NCBI GenBank assembly: GCA_046160105.1
Contig: JBJXGT010000026.1
Location: forward strand, 1-64,000
DNA: 64,000 nucleotides
From: SHZU01 sp046160105
Lineage (GTDB): Bacteria; Gemmatimonadota; Gemmatimonadetes; Gemmatimonadales; GWC2-71-9
Reading direction: 5' to 3'
Part shown: in pieces, positions 26,576-34,894 of the stretch
Layout: each line of letters begins with the position of its first letter
Numbering within the stretch: the first letter of the stretch is position 1
Made by a program: the position numbers and the translations under genes
Notes under the pieces: model-generated
What the model was told of the DNA's origin: nothing
Seen by the model: only the letters and a program-made list of their open reading frames with translations
The model's database searches: none

Positions 26576-27013
26576 CTACTTCTTCAAGGAGTCGCGAATC
26601 TCGCGCAGGAGGATGACATCCTCGGGAGTCGGGGCCGGCGCCGGAGCCGGCGGCGGAGGAGCTTGCGTCTTGAGCCGATTGACCTGCTTGACCATCATGA
26701 AGATGATGAAGGCGAGAATAATGAAGTTGATCGCCACGGTGATGAAGTTGCCGTAGGCGAAGAGCGGCACCCCGGCCTTCGTCAGCGCGTCGTAGGTGTT
26801 TGGCCCCGCGAAATCAGCCGGTGGGCTGGCCAGGGCGATGAAGTAGTTGGAGAAGTCGAGGCCGCCGAAGATCTTCCCGACGACCGGCATGATCATGTCC
26901 TTGACCAGCGAATCGACGATCTTCCCGAACGCGCCACCGATGATGACGCCGACGGCGAGGTCCATCACATTGCCCTTCAGGGCAAATTCCTTGAACTCCG
27001 AAGACATGCTCAT
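26576..27013 (-). CDS. mscL: Large-conductance mechanosensitive channel MscL
   Basis: Inner-membrane pore that opens under membrane tension to release solutes on hypo-osmotic shock. The 145-residue protein matches MscL along its whole length: N-terminal EFKEFALKGNVMDLAVGVIIGGAFGKIVDSLVKD-MIMP (first membrane helix), a loop, then YGNFITVAINFIILAFIIFMMV (second helix). A Pro/Ala-rich linker and the charged C-terminal helix EDVILLREIRDSL follow. The Ala/Pro linker (about 117-129) is the only unusual part. It is a single gene, divergent from a phosphoesterase. Confidence 0.97.
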   Translation of the reverse strand: MSMSSEFKEFALKGNVMDLAVGVIIGGAFGKIVDSLVKDMIMPVVGKIFGGLDFSNYFIALASPPADFAGPNTYDALTKAGVPLFAYGNFITVAINFIILAFIIFMMVKQVNRLKTQAPPPPAPAPAPTPEDVILLREIRDSLKK

Positions 27014-27123
27014 GTTCGACTGGTCCCAGGGTTACCATCAGAGAGAGGCCGACCCGAACGGCTGTCCGAGCCGGCGCCCAGGATAAGGCAAGCGACGAGA
27101 TCCGTCAAGGCCGGCGGAAGGTT

Positions 27124-27759
27124 ATGCGCATCGTCCTGATCAGTGACACCCACGGCTGGCATCGGCGGATCGGGCCCGTCCCCGACGGCGACCTCATCGT
27201 CCACGCCGGTGATTGCACCAAACGCGGCAACGTCGAGGACACCAGGGACTTCCTCGAATGGTTCGGAGCGTTGCCGCATCCGCGCAAGGTCATGATCGCG
27301 GGCAACCACGATTTTCTCTTCGAGCGAGACCCAGCGCGGGCCGAGTCGCTGATCCCGCCGGAGGTCACCTATCTGCGCGATGCCGGCACCGAGGTCGGAG
27401 GGATCAGGATCTGGGGCTCTCCCTGGCAACCGTGGTTCCACGATTGGGCCTTCAACCTCGAGCGGGGGGACGAACTGGCCGCGAAGTGGCGACTGATCCC
27501 CGGCGACACCGACCTCCTGGTGACCCACGGGCCCCCGCACGGGACGCTCGATCAGACCATCGACCGGCCGCCCCGTTCGGTCGGTTGCGAAGCACTTACC
27601 GCGCGGCTGGCGGAGCTGCCCGGTGTCAGGCTGCACGTGTTCGGGCATATCCACGAGGCCTACGGAGAGGAGCGGCGTGAGGGCCGCCACTACGTCAATG
27701 CGTCGATCTGCGATGTTCGGTATCGGCCGGTGAACCCGCCGATCGTCACGGACCTGTAG
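27124..27759 (+). CDS. Calcineurin-like metallophosphoesterase
   Basis: A 211-residue cytoplasmic phosphoesterase with all metal-binding motifs: D-T-H (8-10), HAGDCTKRG, G-N-H-D, T-H-G-P-P-H-G and G-H-I-H. The G-D-C-T form and overall length resemble the MPPED1/2-like branch (cyclic-nucleotide or unknown phosphodiester substrates). It is a single gene that converges on a small lipoprotein gene 22 bp downstream. The substrate is not known. Confidence 0.9.
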   Translation: MRIVLISDTHGWHRRIGPVPDGDLIVHAGDCTKRGNVEDTRDFLEWFGALPHPRKVMIAGNHDFLFERDPARAESLIPPEVTYLRDAGTEVGGIRIWGSPWQPWFHDWAFNLERGDELAAKWRLIPGDTDLLVTHGPPHGTLDQTIDRPPRSVGCEALTARLAELPGVRLHVFGHIHEAYGEERREGRHYVNASICDVRYRPVNPPIVTDL

Positions 27760-27781
27760 TCGTTCGCGGGGCCAGCCGCGC

Positions 27782-28261
27782 TCAGCCGCAGCGCGCCAGC
27801 CTTGGCCGCCAGACCGCGCGGAAGCTGCCAGCGAGGGCTGGCTGGTCAACGAACTCGAGGCGAAGGCGTCCGGCCACGATGGAGTCTGGGCCGACGGGTT
27901 CGAGCCAGACGGCCCCGGTCGTCGCCGCGCGGCAGTCTTCGTCAGAGAGGCACCAAGAAGCGGCGCCGATCTGTTCCGCCGCCGGCCATCGCCAGGCACG
28001 CCCGGTCAGGCGCCCCAGGTGCTGCCACAGGGAAACCCCGAGGTACGGGGCCCGAATCGAGTCGGGATGAACGGACTCGGCGGAGAACAGGATGGTGACC
28101 GCCGCCCCATCCCAGGGAGCGCAGTCGGGGCCGGCCTGGGCGACGGGAAATCCCGCGAGCGGCTCGGCCGGTAAGTCACTCGGCGGCTCCGGACGACAGC
28201 CGGCCATGAGGAGAATCACCACCAGGGGTCGGCACGACGAGAGAGCCCGCATCCAGTTCAC
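27782..28261 (-). CDS. Small lipoprotein, unknown function
   Basis: A 159-residue predicted lipoprotein (signal ending L-M-A-G-C, Cys22). The mature part has four Cys (APWDGAA preceded by D-C, W-C-L-S, D-E-D-C and C-terminal R-C-G) that could form two disulfides. It also has beta-strand-like stretches AAVTILFSAESVHPDSIRAPY and GRLRLEFVD. I recognise no family. It is divergent from the GTPase operon, with 159 bp between the starts. Confidence 0.68.
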   Translation of the reverse strand: MNWMRALSSCRPLVVILLMAGCRPEPPSDLPAEPLAGFPVAQAGPDCAPWDGAAVTILFSAESVHPDSIRAPYLGVSLWQHLGRLTGRAWRWPAAEQIGAASWCLSDEDCRAATTGAVWLEPVGPDSIVAGRLRLEFVDQPALAGSFRAVWRPRLARCG

Positions 28262-28420
28262 CCCGCGAATATGCTCGCCCGAATCAAATCGGCCGGCCGG
28301 TGGCTGGCTACTGGTGGCCGCGAAAGGAGGTCAGACCCGGCGCCGACGCGAAGGTCGGACGTAGCCGGTCCCGCCGCCCGAGAGTACCTTGAGGGCTTCA
28401 GACTGATCGGCGAGGACCAG

Positions 28421-29011
28421 ATGGCAAAGAACGGAACAAAAGTGTCTAAAGGTGGCAACGGCGCGGCGACCGAAAACGGTGCCACACCTGAAAGCCTGGA
28501 CCAGGTTCGCGACATCCTTTTCGGCGGGCAGATGCGGGTGGTCGACGCCCGCCTCCGCGGTCTCGAGGAGCGGCTCCTCGAGGAACAGGCCTCGCTTCGG
28601 GCGGATTTCGGCCGCCAGGTGGCCGAGTTGGACGAATCGATCAAGAAGGGACTGGCCGCCCAGGCCGAAAAGCTGGCGGGCGAGCGAGCCAAGCGGATCG
28701 AGGACCTCAAGGCGCTGGGATCCGAGCTCAAGGAAGCGCTCAAGGCAGTCGACCGACGCCACCTCAAGCTCGAAGAAGTCACCGGCCAGGCCGACGCCGA
28801 GCTTCGCGACCAGTTGATCAAGCAGAGCACGGCCCTCTCGGCCGAGCTCACGCGGGTCGCCGACCGTTTCGCGGCCGACCTCGAGCGCCGGGCCTCGGCC
28901 CTGCAGGACCAGAAGCTCGACACCGCCGCCCTCGCCTCCGCGCTGACCGATATGGCCGGCCGCCTGACGGGGAACGGTCGCGCACCCGGCAAGGGCGCCC
29001 AGCGAGGATAG
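28421..29011 (+). CDS. Coiled-coil protein of the GTPase module
   Basis: A 196-residue cytoplasmic protein dominated by a long charged helix (about 25-180) with heptad-like spacing (DARLRGLEERLLEEQAS, AERAKRIEDLKALG-like). The ATG at 28421 has GAGG 7-8 nt upstream. The frame opens at 28271, but that part is not coding-like. Its first helix (Q-V-R-D-I-L-F-G-G-Q) resembles the start of the next gene's product (Q-L-R-E-L-L-V-G-P-E-Q), suggesting a shared interaction motif. The stop is 3 nt before the GTG of the OmpA gene, so it is the first gene of a tight four-gene operon. Function is unknown, with a scaffold role likely. Confidence 0.8.
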   Translation: MAKNGTKVSKGGNGAATENGATPESLDQVRDILFGGQMRVVDARLRGLEERLLEEQASLRADFGRQVAELDESIKKGLAAQAEKLAGERAKRIEDLKALGSELKEALKAVDRRHLKLEEVTGQADAELRDQLIKQSTALSAELTRVADRFAADLERRASALQDQKLDTAALASALTDMAGRLTGNGRAPGKGAQRG

Positions 29012-29014
29012 CCG

Positions 29015-30787
29015 GTGCTCGACGACCGGACGACGCCGTCGATCGCGCCGGAGCCGACGGGTAACGGCGCCGGTCGGCCAGCGGATTTCAGCCAACTTCG
29101 GGAGTTGCTGGTCGGGCCGGAACAGCGCCGGCTCCAGATCCTGTCCGACCGACTCGACGCGTTGGAACTCGACCCCGCGCAGCTGGCGGAGCACCTTCCC
29201 GCGGCGATCGCGCTGCGGACCAGGCGGGACCAACAGTTGGGTCGGGCCCTGGCCCCCACCATCGAAACCGCGCTCCGCGAGTCGATCCGCCGCAACCCCC
29301 GCGAGATCGCCACGGCGATCTTCCCGATTTTGGGCCCGGCCATCCGCAAAGCGATCGCCGAGACCATGGCCGGACTGGTTCGCTCGATCAACAGCGCGGT
29401 CGAGAACAGTTTCTCGCTCCAGGGCCTCAAGTGGCGGCTCGAGGCCTGGCGGACCGGGGTCAGCTACCCGGAAATCGTCATCAAGCATTCGCTGGTCTAC
29501 CGGGTCGAGCAGATCTTCCTGATTCACGCCGAGACCGGCCTGCTGCTCTCCCACGTCTCGGCGCCCGACCTCAAAGTGCCCGATGCCGACCTCATCTCCG
29601 GGATGCTGACGGCGATTCAAGATTTCGTCCGCGATTCGTTCCGCCCCGCGGAGGGGGGAACGCTCCGCGGATTCAGCGTGGGCGACCACAACGTCCTCGT
29701 CGAGGCCGGGCCGGCCGCGCTGATCGCCGCGGTGGTCCGGGGCCAGGCGCCCGACGAGCTGCTGCGCCGGCTCCAGTACACCCTCGAATCGATCCATCTC
29801 GAGTTCGCCACCCCGTTGGCCGAGTTCGCGGGCGACCCAGCGCCGTTCGAACCGGTCCGGCCGGTGCTGGCCGAGAGCCTCGAGACGGTTCTGGCCGCCA
29901 GCCCCGCCTCGCGGCGGTGGGCCTGGGTCCGCTGGGCCCTCCCGGTGGGCCTAGTCCTCGCCATCGGCGCTGCCTTCGCGATTCGGTCGAGCCTGCGATG
30001 GGGCCGGGCGATCCGGGCGCTCGAGTCCGAACCGGGGATCCTGGTCGTCGAGAACTCCCGAAGCTGGCGCGGCGGACGAGTTCGCGGATTGAAGGACCCG
30101 CTCGCCCGCGACCCGGCGGCCGTCCTCACCGCCGCCGGCGTTCCGGTGCGCTTCGCCGGTCAATGGGAGCCTTATCTCTCCCTCGATTCGGCGATGGTGA
30201 TGGCCCGGGCCCGGGCCGTCCTGGCTCTGCCCGCCGAGGTGACCGCCAGCTTCCGGGCCGATACCTTGGCGCTCGCCGGATCGGCTCCGCTCTCCTGGCT
30301 GGCCATCATTCGCGCCGCGGGGCGACCACCGGGCATCGCGGCGATCGACCTCGCCGCGGTCGAGCTTCGCCTGCCCGCGGGCCTCGATTCGCTTCGCCAA
30401 GCTGTGACCAAGACGTTGATTAGGTTCGATCCGGGTTCGGCCGAGTTGACCGGCGGGGCCGGCGGCCTGGTCGCGCTGGCGGAGTCGGTCCGCCGGTTGG
30501 TCGCCGACGCCACCGAGGCCGGGGCCGCGATCCGAATCGAGCTGATCGGCCGGACCGATCCGAGCGGCAGCGAACTGGTCAATCAGGATCTCGCCCAACG
30601 CCGGATCGATCGGATCGCCGCGCGACTGCTCCGGACCGGCATCCCCGAGGCCGTTCTGGTACGCCGGCCGCTGGCCACGAGCCGGCCGCTGCCGAGCGCC
30701 GACCCCGCCGAGGGGGCTCGAATCAACCGAAGTGTGGCCTTCACCGTCGGTGTCACCAGCCAGGCCGTTACCCGGGGACCACCCTGA
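29015..30787 (+). CDS. Membrane-spanning OmpA-family protein with large cytoplasmic domain
   Basis: A 590-residue protein combining a cytoplasmic part and a peptidoglycan-binding part. Residues 25-150 are helical. About 160-270 contains YRVEQIFLIHAETGLLL, LISGMLTAIQDFVRDSF and a strand pair that look like a roadblock/longin-type fold, a fold often paired with small GTPases (my inference). One membrane helix lies at about 302-324. The outer part has a BON-like segment (RALESEPGILVVE, RGLKDPLARDP) and a C-terminal OmpA domain (TLIRFDPGSAEL, ELIGRTDPSGSELVNQDLAQRRIDRI). Its TGA overlaps the GTPase ATG by one base. It could anchor and regulate the GTPase at the envelope. Confidence 0.85.
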   Translation: MLDDRTTPSIAPEPTGNGAGRPADFSQLRELLVGPEQRRLQILSDRLDALELDPAQLAEHLPAAIALRTRRDQQLGRALAPTIETALRESIRRNPREIATAIFPILGPAIRKAIAETMAGLVRSINSAVENSFSLQGLKWRLEAWRTGVSYPEIVIKHSLVYRVEQIFLIHAETGLLLSHVSAPDLKVPDADLISGMLTAIQDFVRDSFRPAEGGTLRGFSVGDHNVLVEAGPAALIAAVVRGQAPDELLRRLQYTLESIHLEFATPLAEFAGDPAPFEPVRPVLAESLETVLAASPASRRWAWVRWALPVGLVLAIGAAFAIRSSLRWGRAIRALESEPGILVVENSRSWRGGRVRGLKDPLARDPAAVLTAAGVPVRFAGQWEPYLSLDSAMVMARARAVLALPAEVTASFRADTLALAGSAPLSWLAIIRAAGRPPGIAAIDLAAVELRLPAGLDSLRQAVTKTLIRFDPGSAELTGGAGGLVALAESVRRLVADATEAGAAIRIELIGRTDPSGSELVNQDLAQRRIDRIAARLLRTGIPEAVLVRRPLATSRPLPSADPAEGARINRSVAFTVGVTSQAVTRGPP

Positions 30788-31299
30788 TGCTCCAGAAGAA
30801 GATCTGTATGGTGGGAGTGTTCGGCACCGGCAAGACCTGCCTGGTGCAGCGGTTCGTGCATTCGATCTTCTCGGCCCGCTATCTCAGCACGGTGGGCGTC
30901 AAGATCGACCGCAAGGAGATCGCGGTCAACGGCCAGCCGGTGATGCTCCTCCTCTGGGATCTCGAGGGCCGCGACAACCATCATGACATCAATCCGAGTT
31001 ATCTGCGCGGCGCGCACGGACTGATCTACGTGGTCGACGGCACCCGGCGGGAGACCTGCACTCAAATGTTCGAGATTCGCGACATCGTCGCAGCCCAGCT
31101 TGGGGAGATCCCCTCGGTCGTGGCGATCAACAAGACCGATCTAACCGACCAGTGGCAACTGACCGCTGCCGACGACGCCGCCGTCGACGCTCGCGGGTTA
31201 CGCCGAGTCCGAACCAGCGCCAAGTCCGGCGAGGGGGTCGAGGCGATGTTCCAATGGCTAGCCACCGCCGCCGTCGGCGGCAGCGGAGCGGCCCGATGA
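30787..31299 (+). CDS. Ras/Rab-like small GTPase
   Basis: A 170-residue small GTP-binding protein. G1 is G-V-F-G-T-G-K-T (10-17), the switch I Thr is in S-T-V-G-V (T35), G3 reads W-D-L-E-G-R-D (57-63), G4 is N-K-T-D (115-118) and G5 T-S-A-K (143-146). In Ras/Rab proteins the G3 box is W-D-T-A-G-Q-E, so the catalytic Gln is replaced by Arg and intrinsic hydrolysis may be slow. There is no lipidation Cys at the C-terminus, so membrane contact would come through the OmpA-family partner. Genes on both sides overlap it (1 nt before, 4 nt after). Confidence 0.9.
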   Translation: MLQKKICMVGVFGTGKTCLVQRFVHSIFSARYLSTVGVKIDRKEIAVNGQPVMLLLWDLEGRDNHHDINPSYLRGAHGLIYVVDGTRRETCTQMFEIRDIVAAQLGEIPSVVAINKTDLTDQWQLTAADDAAVDARGLRRVRTSAKSGEGVEAMFQWLATAAVGGSGAAR

Positions 31300-32132
31300 C
31301 CACGACCGGCACCGAACCAGTGACCATCGACGCGGCTGGCCTGACCGACATCGGCCGGGTTCGGGAAACGAACGAAGACCATTTCGTCGTCGCGACCGTG
31401 AGCAAGTCCGTGGCGGTGGACGCCTCCAGTCTTCCGGGCACGACGCTGGCCGGCCGGCTCGGCACCGCCGGGGCCCGGCTCTTCGCCGTCGCCGATGGCG
31501 TGGGTGGCCGCCCCGGCGGCGAGCTCGCGAGCGAATGGACCGTCACCGCGTTGCTCGACTACGTCGGCCACACCGCCGAGTGTTTCCAGGGTCTCGACCC
31601 CGCCCGCGAGCACGAGCTGCTCGACCGGCTCGAAGCCACGATTCGTTCGGTGCACGAGCGGCTGCTTGGAGAAACCCGCGGCCCCGTCGAGCGGGTTCCG
31701 GCAACCACCATCACCATGGTGCTGTTGGCGTGGCCGCGCGCCTACTGGGTCCACGTGGGTGATAGCCGACTCTACGTCAGCCGTCGCGGCCGGCTCCAGC
31801 GAGTGACTCGGGACCAGACCGTTGGCGATTACATGGTGAGTGTCGGCGCATGGACCGAGGCCCAGGCGGCCCGGCCTGGTCCGGCCGCCGCGTTGGCCAG
31901 CGCCGTGGGCGGCTCGGATCTCCTTCCGGCGGTCGGCCTGATCGACCTGGAAGCGGGGGACGCCTTGCTGCTGTGCACCGACGGACTCCACAAACACGTC
32001 CCCGACGAGCGGATCGCGGCGCTGCTCGCCCAGCCGGATTCTGCCGCGGCAACCTGCCGGGCGCTGGTGGATCTCGCCCTGGCCGGTGGTGGCACCGACA
32101 ACGTGACCGTGATCGTCGTCAAGACCACCTGA
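31296..32132 (+). CDS. PP2C-family Ser/Thr phosphatase
   Basis: A 278-residue PPM/PP2C phosphatase. It has the opening G-L-T-D-I-G-R-V-R-E-T-N-E-D-H, the metal motif F-A-V-A-D-G-V-G-G, V-H-V-G-D-S-R, L-C-T-D-G-L and the final G-G-T-D-N-V-T-V. All metal-binding Asp residues are present, so it should be active on phospho-Ser/Thr. The ATG overlaps the GTPase stop by 4 nt. It closes the four-gene operon. A kinase partner is not adjacent, and the two kinases at 13 and 19 kb are the only Hanks-type ones in view. Confidence 0.92.
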   Translation: MTTTGTEPVTIDAAGLTDIGRVRETNEDHFVVATVSKSVAVDASSLPGTTLAGRLGTAGARLFAVADGVGGRPGGELASEWTVTALLDYVGHTAECFQGLDPAREHELLDRLEATIRSVHERLLGETRGPVERVPATTITMVLLAWPRAYWVHVGDSRLYVSRRGRLQRVTRDQTVGDYMVSVGAWTEAQAARPGPAAALASAVGGSDLLPAVGLIDLEAGDALLLCTDGLHKHVPDERIAALLAQPDSAAATCRALVDLALAGGGTDNVTVIVVKTT

Positions 32133-32206
32133 TCGAGGAACGCCGCGGCACCACCCGGTCCCCGAGCCTCTGGCACGGGTGGGCGGGCCCGGCCAAGTTT
32201 GTGCCC

Positions 32207-34189
32207 ATGCGATCCCTCTGGAACGACGCCGACGCCGCGCCCTTCGCGCGCTCCCCCCTCGAGTTGCGCGCCTACACCTCTCGGCTCCTCGGCCAGGAAC
32301 CGTCCTTGGTGCTCCACGGCGGTGGCAACACTTCGGTCAAGACCTCGGTCCCGAACCTGTTCGGCGAGTCCGAGGAGATTCTCTACGTGAAGGGGAGCGG
32401 GTGGGACCTGGCCACGATCCAGCCGGCGGGGTTCGCCCCGGTGCGGCTCGACGTCCTCCTCAAGATGGGCGACCTGACGTCGCTGTCGGACGGCGACATG
32501 GTGAAGGCGCAGCGGGCGGCGATGATCGATCCCGGCGCGCCGACCCCCTCCGTGGAAGCCATTCTCCACGCCATCATCCCGCACGCCTACGTCGATCATA
32601 CCCACGCCGACGCCGTCGTGGCGGTGAGCAACACGCCGGGCGGCCCCGACCGGATCCGAGAGATCTACGGCAATCGGGTCCTCGTCGTGCCGTACGTCAT
32701 GCCCGGGTTCGTCCTCGCCAAAGCCGTGCGCGACTTGACCCGCGGCATCGACTGGAAGCAGCTCGACGGCATGGTCCTGCTCCACCACGGCGTGTTCTCA
32801 TTCGGGCCGGACGCCAGAATCAGCTATGAACGAATGATCGAGCTGGTCTCCCGGGCCGAGCGATACCTCGCCGAGCACCAGGCCCTCGATTCCGGTCCTG
32901 ATGGGCCGGCCACGTCGCTGTCGGGCACGGCGCTGCTCGAGCTCGCTCGATTGCGCCGCCAGGTGAGCGTCGCCCGAGGAGCACCGGTGGTGGCTCGGTT
33001 CGACGGTTCCCCGGCGGCCGCACGGTTCGCCTCCCGGTCGGATGTCGCCTCGATCGCGGGCCGTGGGCCCCTCACTCCTGATCACGTGATTCGCACCAAG
33101 CCCCTGCCCTGCGTCGCGGTCGGCGATGGCGAAGCCGCGGTGGCGGCCTACGGCGAGGCGTACCAGGCGTATTTCGCGCGGCACCGCGTGGCCGGCCTCC
33201 AACCACTCGACCCGGCGCCGCGCTGGATCGTCTGGCAGGGGCGCGGGTCAGTCGGAATCGGCAATTCGGCCCGCGATGCCGACGTGGTCCTCGACCTGGC
33301 GCGGCACACCGCTCGGGCCATTCAATGGGCCGAGCGGCTCGGTGGGTGGCGGGCCCTTCCCGAGCGGGACCTCTTCGACGTGGAGTACTGGGAGCTCGAA
33401 CAGGCGAAGCTGAAGAAGGCCGGCGGGGCGGCGCCGCTGGCGGGCAAAGTGGCCCTGGTGACCGGCGCCGCCAGCGGGATCGGGCGGGCCTGTGCCGAGG
33501 CGTTACGGGCGGCCGGGGCGGCGGTGGTGGCCAGCGACCTCAACCCGGCGATCACGGAGATGTTTGCCGGCCCCAACGCGGTCGGCGTCGTGGCCGACGC
33601 CACTCGGCGCGACGCGGTCGAGGCGTCCGTGGCCGAGACGGCGCGGCGATTCGGCGGGCTCGACATCGTCGTGAGCAACGCCGGGATCTTCCCGCCGAGC
33701 CAGCGACTCGAAGAGATGGACCAAGCCACCTGGGACAAGAGTCTCGACCTCAACCTGACCGGCCACCTCCACCTGCTTCGGGCCACGATTCCGTTTCTCC
33801 GCCTCGGCCTCGACCCGGCGGTGGTGATCGTGGCGTCGAAGAACGTCCCGGCGCCTGGCCCCGGCGCCGGGGCCTACTCGGTGGCCAAGGCCGGTCTCGC
33901 CCAGCTGGGCCGGGTGGCGGCGCTCGAGCTGGGCAAGGACGGGGTCCGAGTGAACATGGTGCACCCCCACGCGGTGTTCGATACCGGCGCGTGGTCGCCC
34001 GAGGTGCTCGCGGCCCGGGCCCACCACTACGGGATGACCCCGGAGGAGTACAAACGGAACAACCTGTTAGGCATCGAGCTCAACTCCGCGGATGTCGCTC
34101 GGGCGGTCGTCGCGCTGGCGGGGCCGGCCTTTCGGGGCACCACCGGCGCGCAGGTACCGATCGATGGCGGAAGTGACCGGGTGGTCTGA
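32207..34189 (+). CDS. Bifunctional class II aldolase / short-chain dehydrogenase
   Basis: A 660-residue two-domain enzyme. The N-terminal part (about 20-400) is a class II aldolase-like domain with GGGNTSVK, the zinc-ligand H-T-H-A-D and LLHHGVF. The C-terminal part (about 415-660) is a short-chain dehydrogenase with T-G-A-A-S-G-I-G, S-N-A-G, S-K and Y-S-V-A-K. The same fusion is known from rhamnulose-1-phosphate aldolase/lactaldehyde dehydrogenase proteins of sugar catabolism, so a deoxy-sugar substrate is likely but not proven, since no other rhamnose gene is near. The chosen ATG could be replaced by a GTG two codons earlier. Confidence 0.88.
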   Translation: MRSLWNDADAAPFARSPLELRAYTSRLLGQEPSLVLHGGGNTSVKTSVPNLFGESEEILYVKGSGWDLATIQPAGFAPVRLDVLLKMGDLTSLSDGDMVKAQRAAMIDPGAPTPSVEAILHAIIPHAYVDHTHADAVVAVSNTPGGPDRIREIYGNRVLVVPYVMPGFVLAKAVRDLTRGIDWKQLDGMVLLHHGVFSFGPDARISYERMIELVSRAERYLAEHQALDSGPDGPATSLSGTALLELARLRRQVSVARGAPVVARFDGSPAAARFASRSDVASIAGRGPLTPDHVIRTKPLPCVAVGDGEAAVAAYGEAYQAYFARHRVAGLQPLDPAPRWIVWQGRGSVGIGNSARDADVVLDLARHTARAIQWAERLGGWRALPERDLFDVEYWELEQAKLKKAGGAAPLAGKVALVTGAASGIGRACAEALRAAGAAVVASDLNPAITEMFAGPNAVGVVADATRRDAVEASVAETARRFGGLDIVVSNAGIFPPSQRLEEMDQATWDKSLDLNLTGHLHLLRATIPFLRLGLDPAVVIVASKNVPAPGPGAGAYSVAKAGLAQLGRVAALELGKDGVRVNMVHPHAVFDTGAWSPEVLAARAHHYGMTPEEYKRNNLLGIELNSADVARAVVALAGPAFRGTTGAQVPIDGGSDRVV

Positions 34190-34261
34190 ACCGATGGCTG
34201 GGCGGCCTCCCCACCGGTCGGTCCTCGGCAAAGGACGACGCGATGACTCGATTCCGGTGGG

Positions 34262-34702
34262 CTAGGGCGCCACTCGCTCGTCGAGGCTTCGGGTGGGAAG
34301 GTGCTCGAGGACGGCTAGCAGATCGTGTTCGGACACCATGCCGACGCAGCGGTCGTCCTCGACGACTGGCAGGCACCCGATCCTGAGGCGGCGCATCGTT
34401 CCGGCCGCTTCCTGAATCAGGCCGCGGGGCGAGATCGTGTGGACCGGGTGGCTCATGATCTGGCCGATCGTGACCGAGGCGAGGTGCTGCCGTTTTTCGA
34501 CGGCCGCCAACCCGGTCGACAGCGAAGAGATCGCGGCCCGGAGCACGTCCCGTTGGCTCACGATCCCCACGAGGCAGTGATGGTCGTCGAGCACCGGCAC
34601 GTGGCGAACGTGCGCCCACCGCATGATCTCCTCGGCCGCCACGACTCGCTGGTTGGCCCTAACCGTGAAGACATCTTTCGTCATGATGTCGGATACCCGC
34701 AT
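34262..34702 (-). CDS. Tandem CBS-domain protein
   Basis: A 146-residue protein made almost only of two CBS domains: VSDIMTKDVFTVRANQRVVAAEEIM with VRHVPVLDDHHCLVGIVSQRDVL, and IMSHPVHTISPRGLIQEAAGTM with IGCLPVVEDDRCVGMVSEHDLL. CBS pairs bind adenosine nucleotides and usually act as energy or ligand sensors for other proteins. No partner domain is present. It is a single gene, convergent with the aldolase/dehydrogenase gene. Confidence 0.92.
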   Translation of the reverse strand: MRVSDIMTKDVFTVRANQRVVAAEEIMRWAHVRHVPVLDDHHCLVGIVSQRDVLRAAISSLSTGLAAVEKRQHLASVTIGQIMSHPVHTISPRGLIQEAAGTMRRLRIGCLPVVEDDRCVGMVSEHDLLAVLEHLPTRSLDERVAP

Positions 34703-34894
34703 CGCTGGCCCCCACCTCGGTACTGATAGTATCGGCGGGCGCGACCTGCCCTACAGCCGGCGACCCCGGCGCCTCTAGCCCGCCACCACCGCGGCGCGGC
34801 CGGCCGACTTCGGGACGCCACGATTTCCCTCAAGCCCGACGCTCGCTGGTCGATACTCCCACCCGTCGCGGCGGTTCGACCATTCGGGGATCGG

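Noticed and set aside
34703..34894. Promoter call for the CBS gene from GATACTATCAG text
   Set aside because: A -10-like TACTAT is present but no matching -35 or known local consensus supports it.
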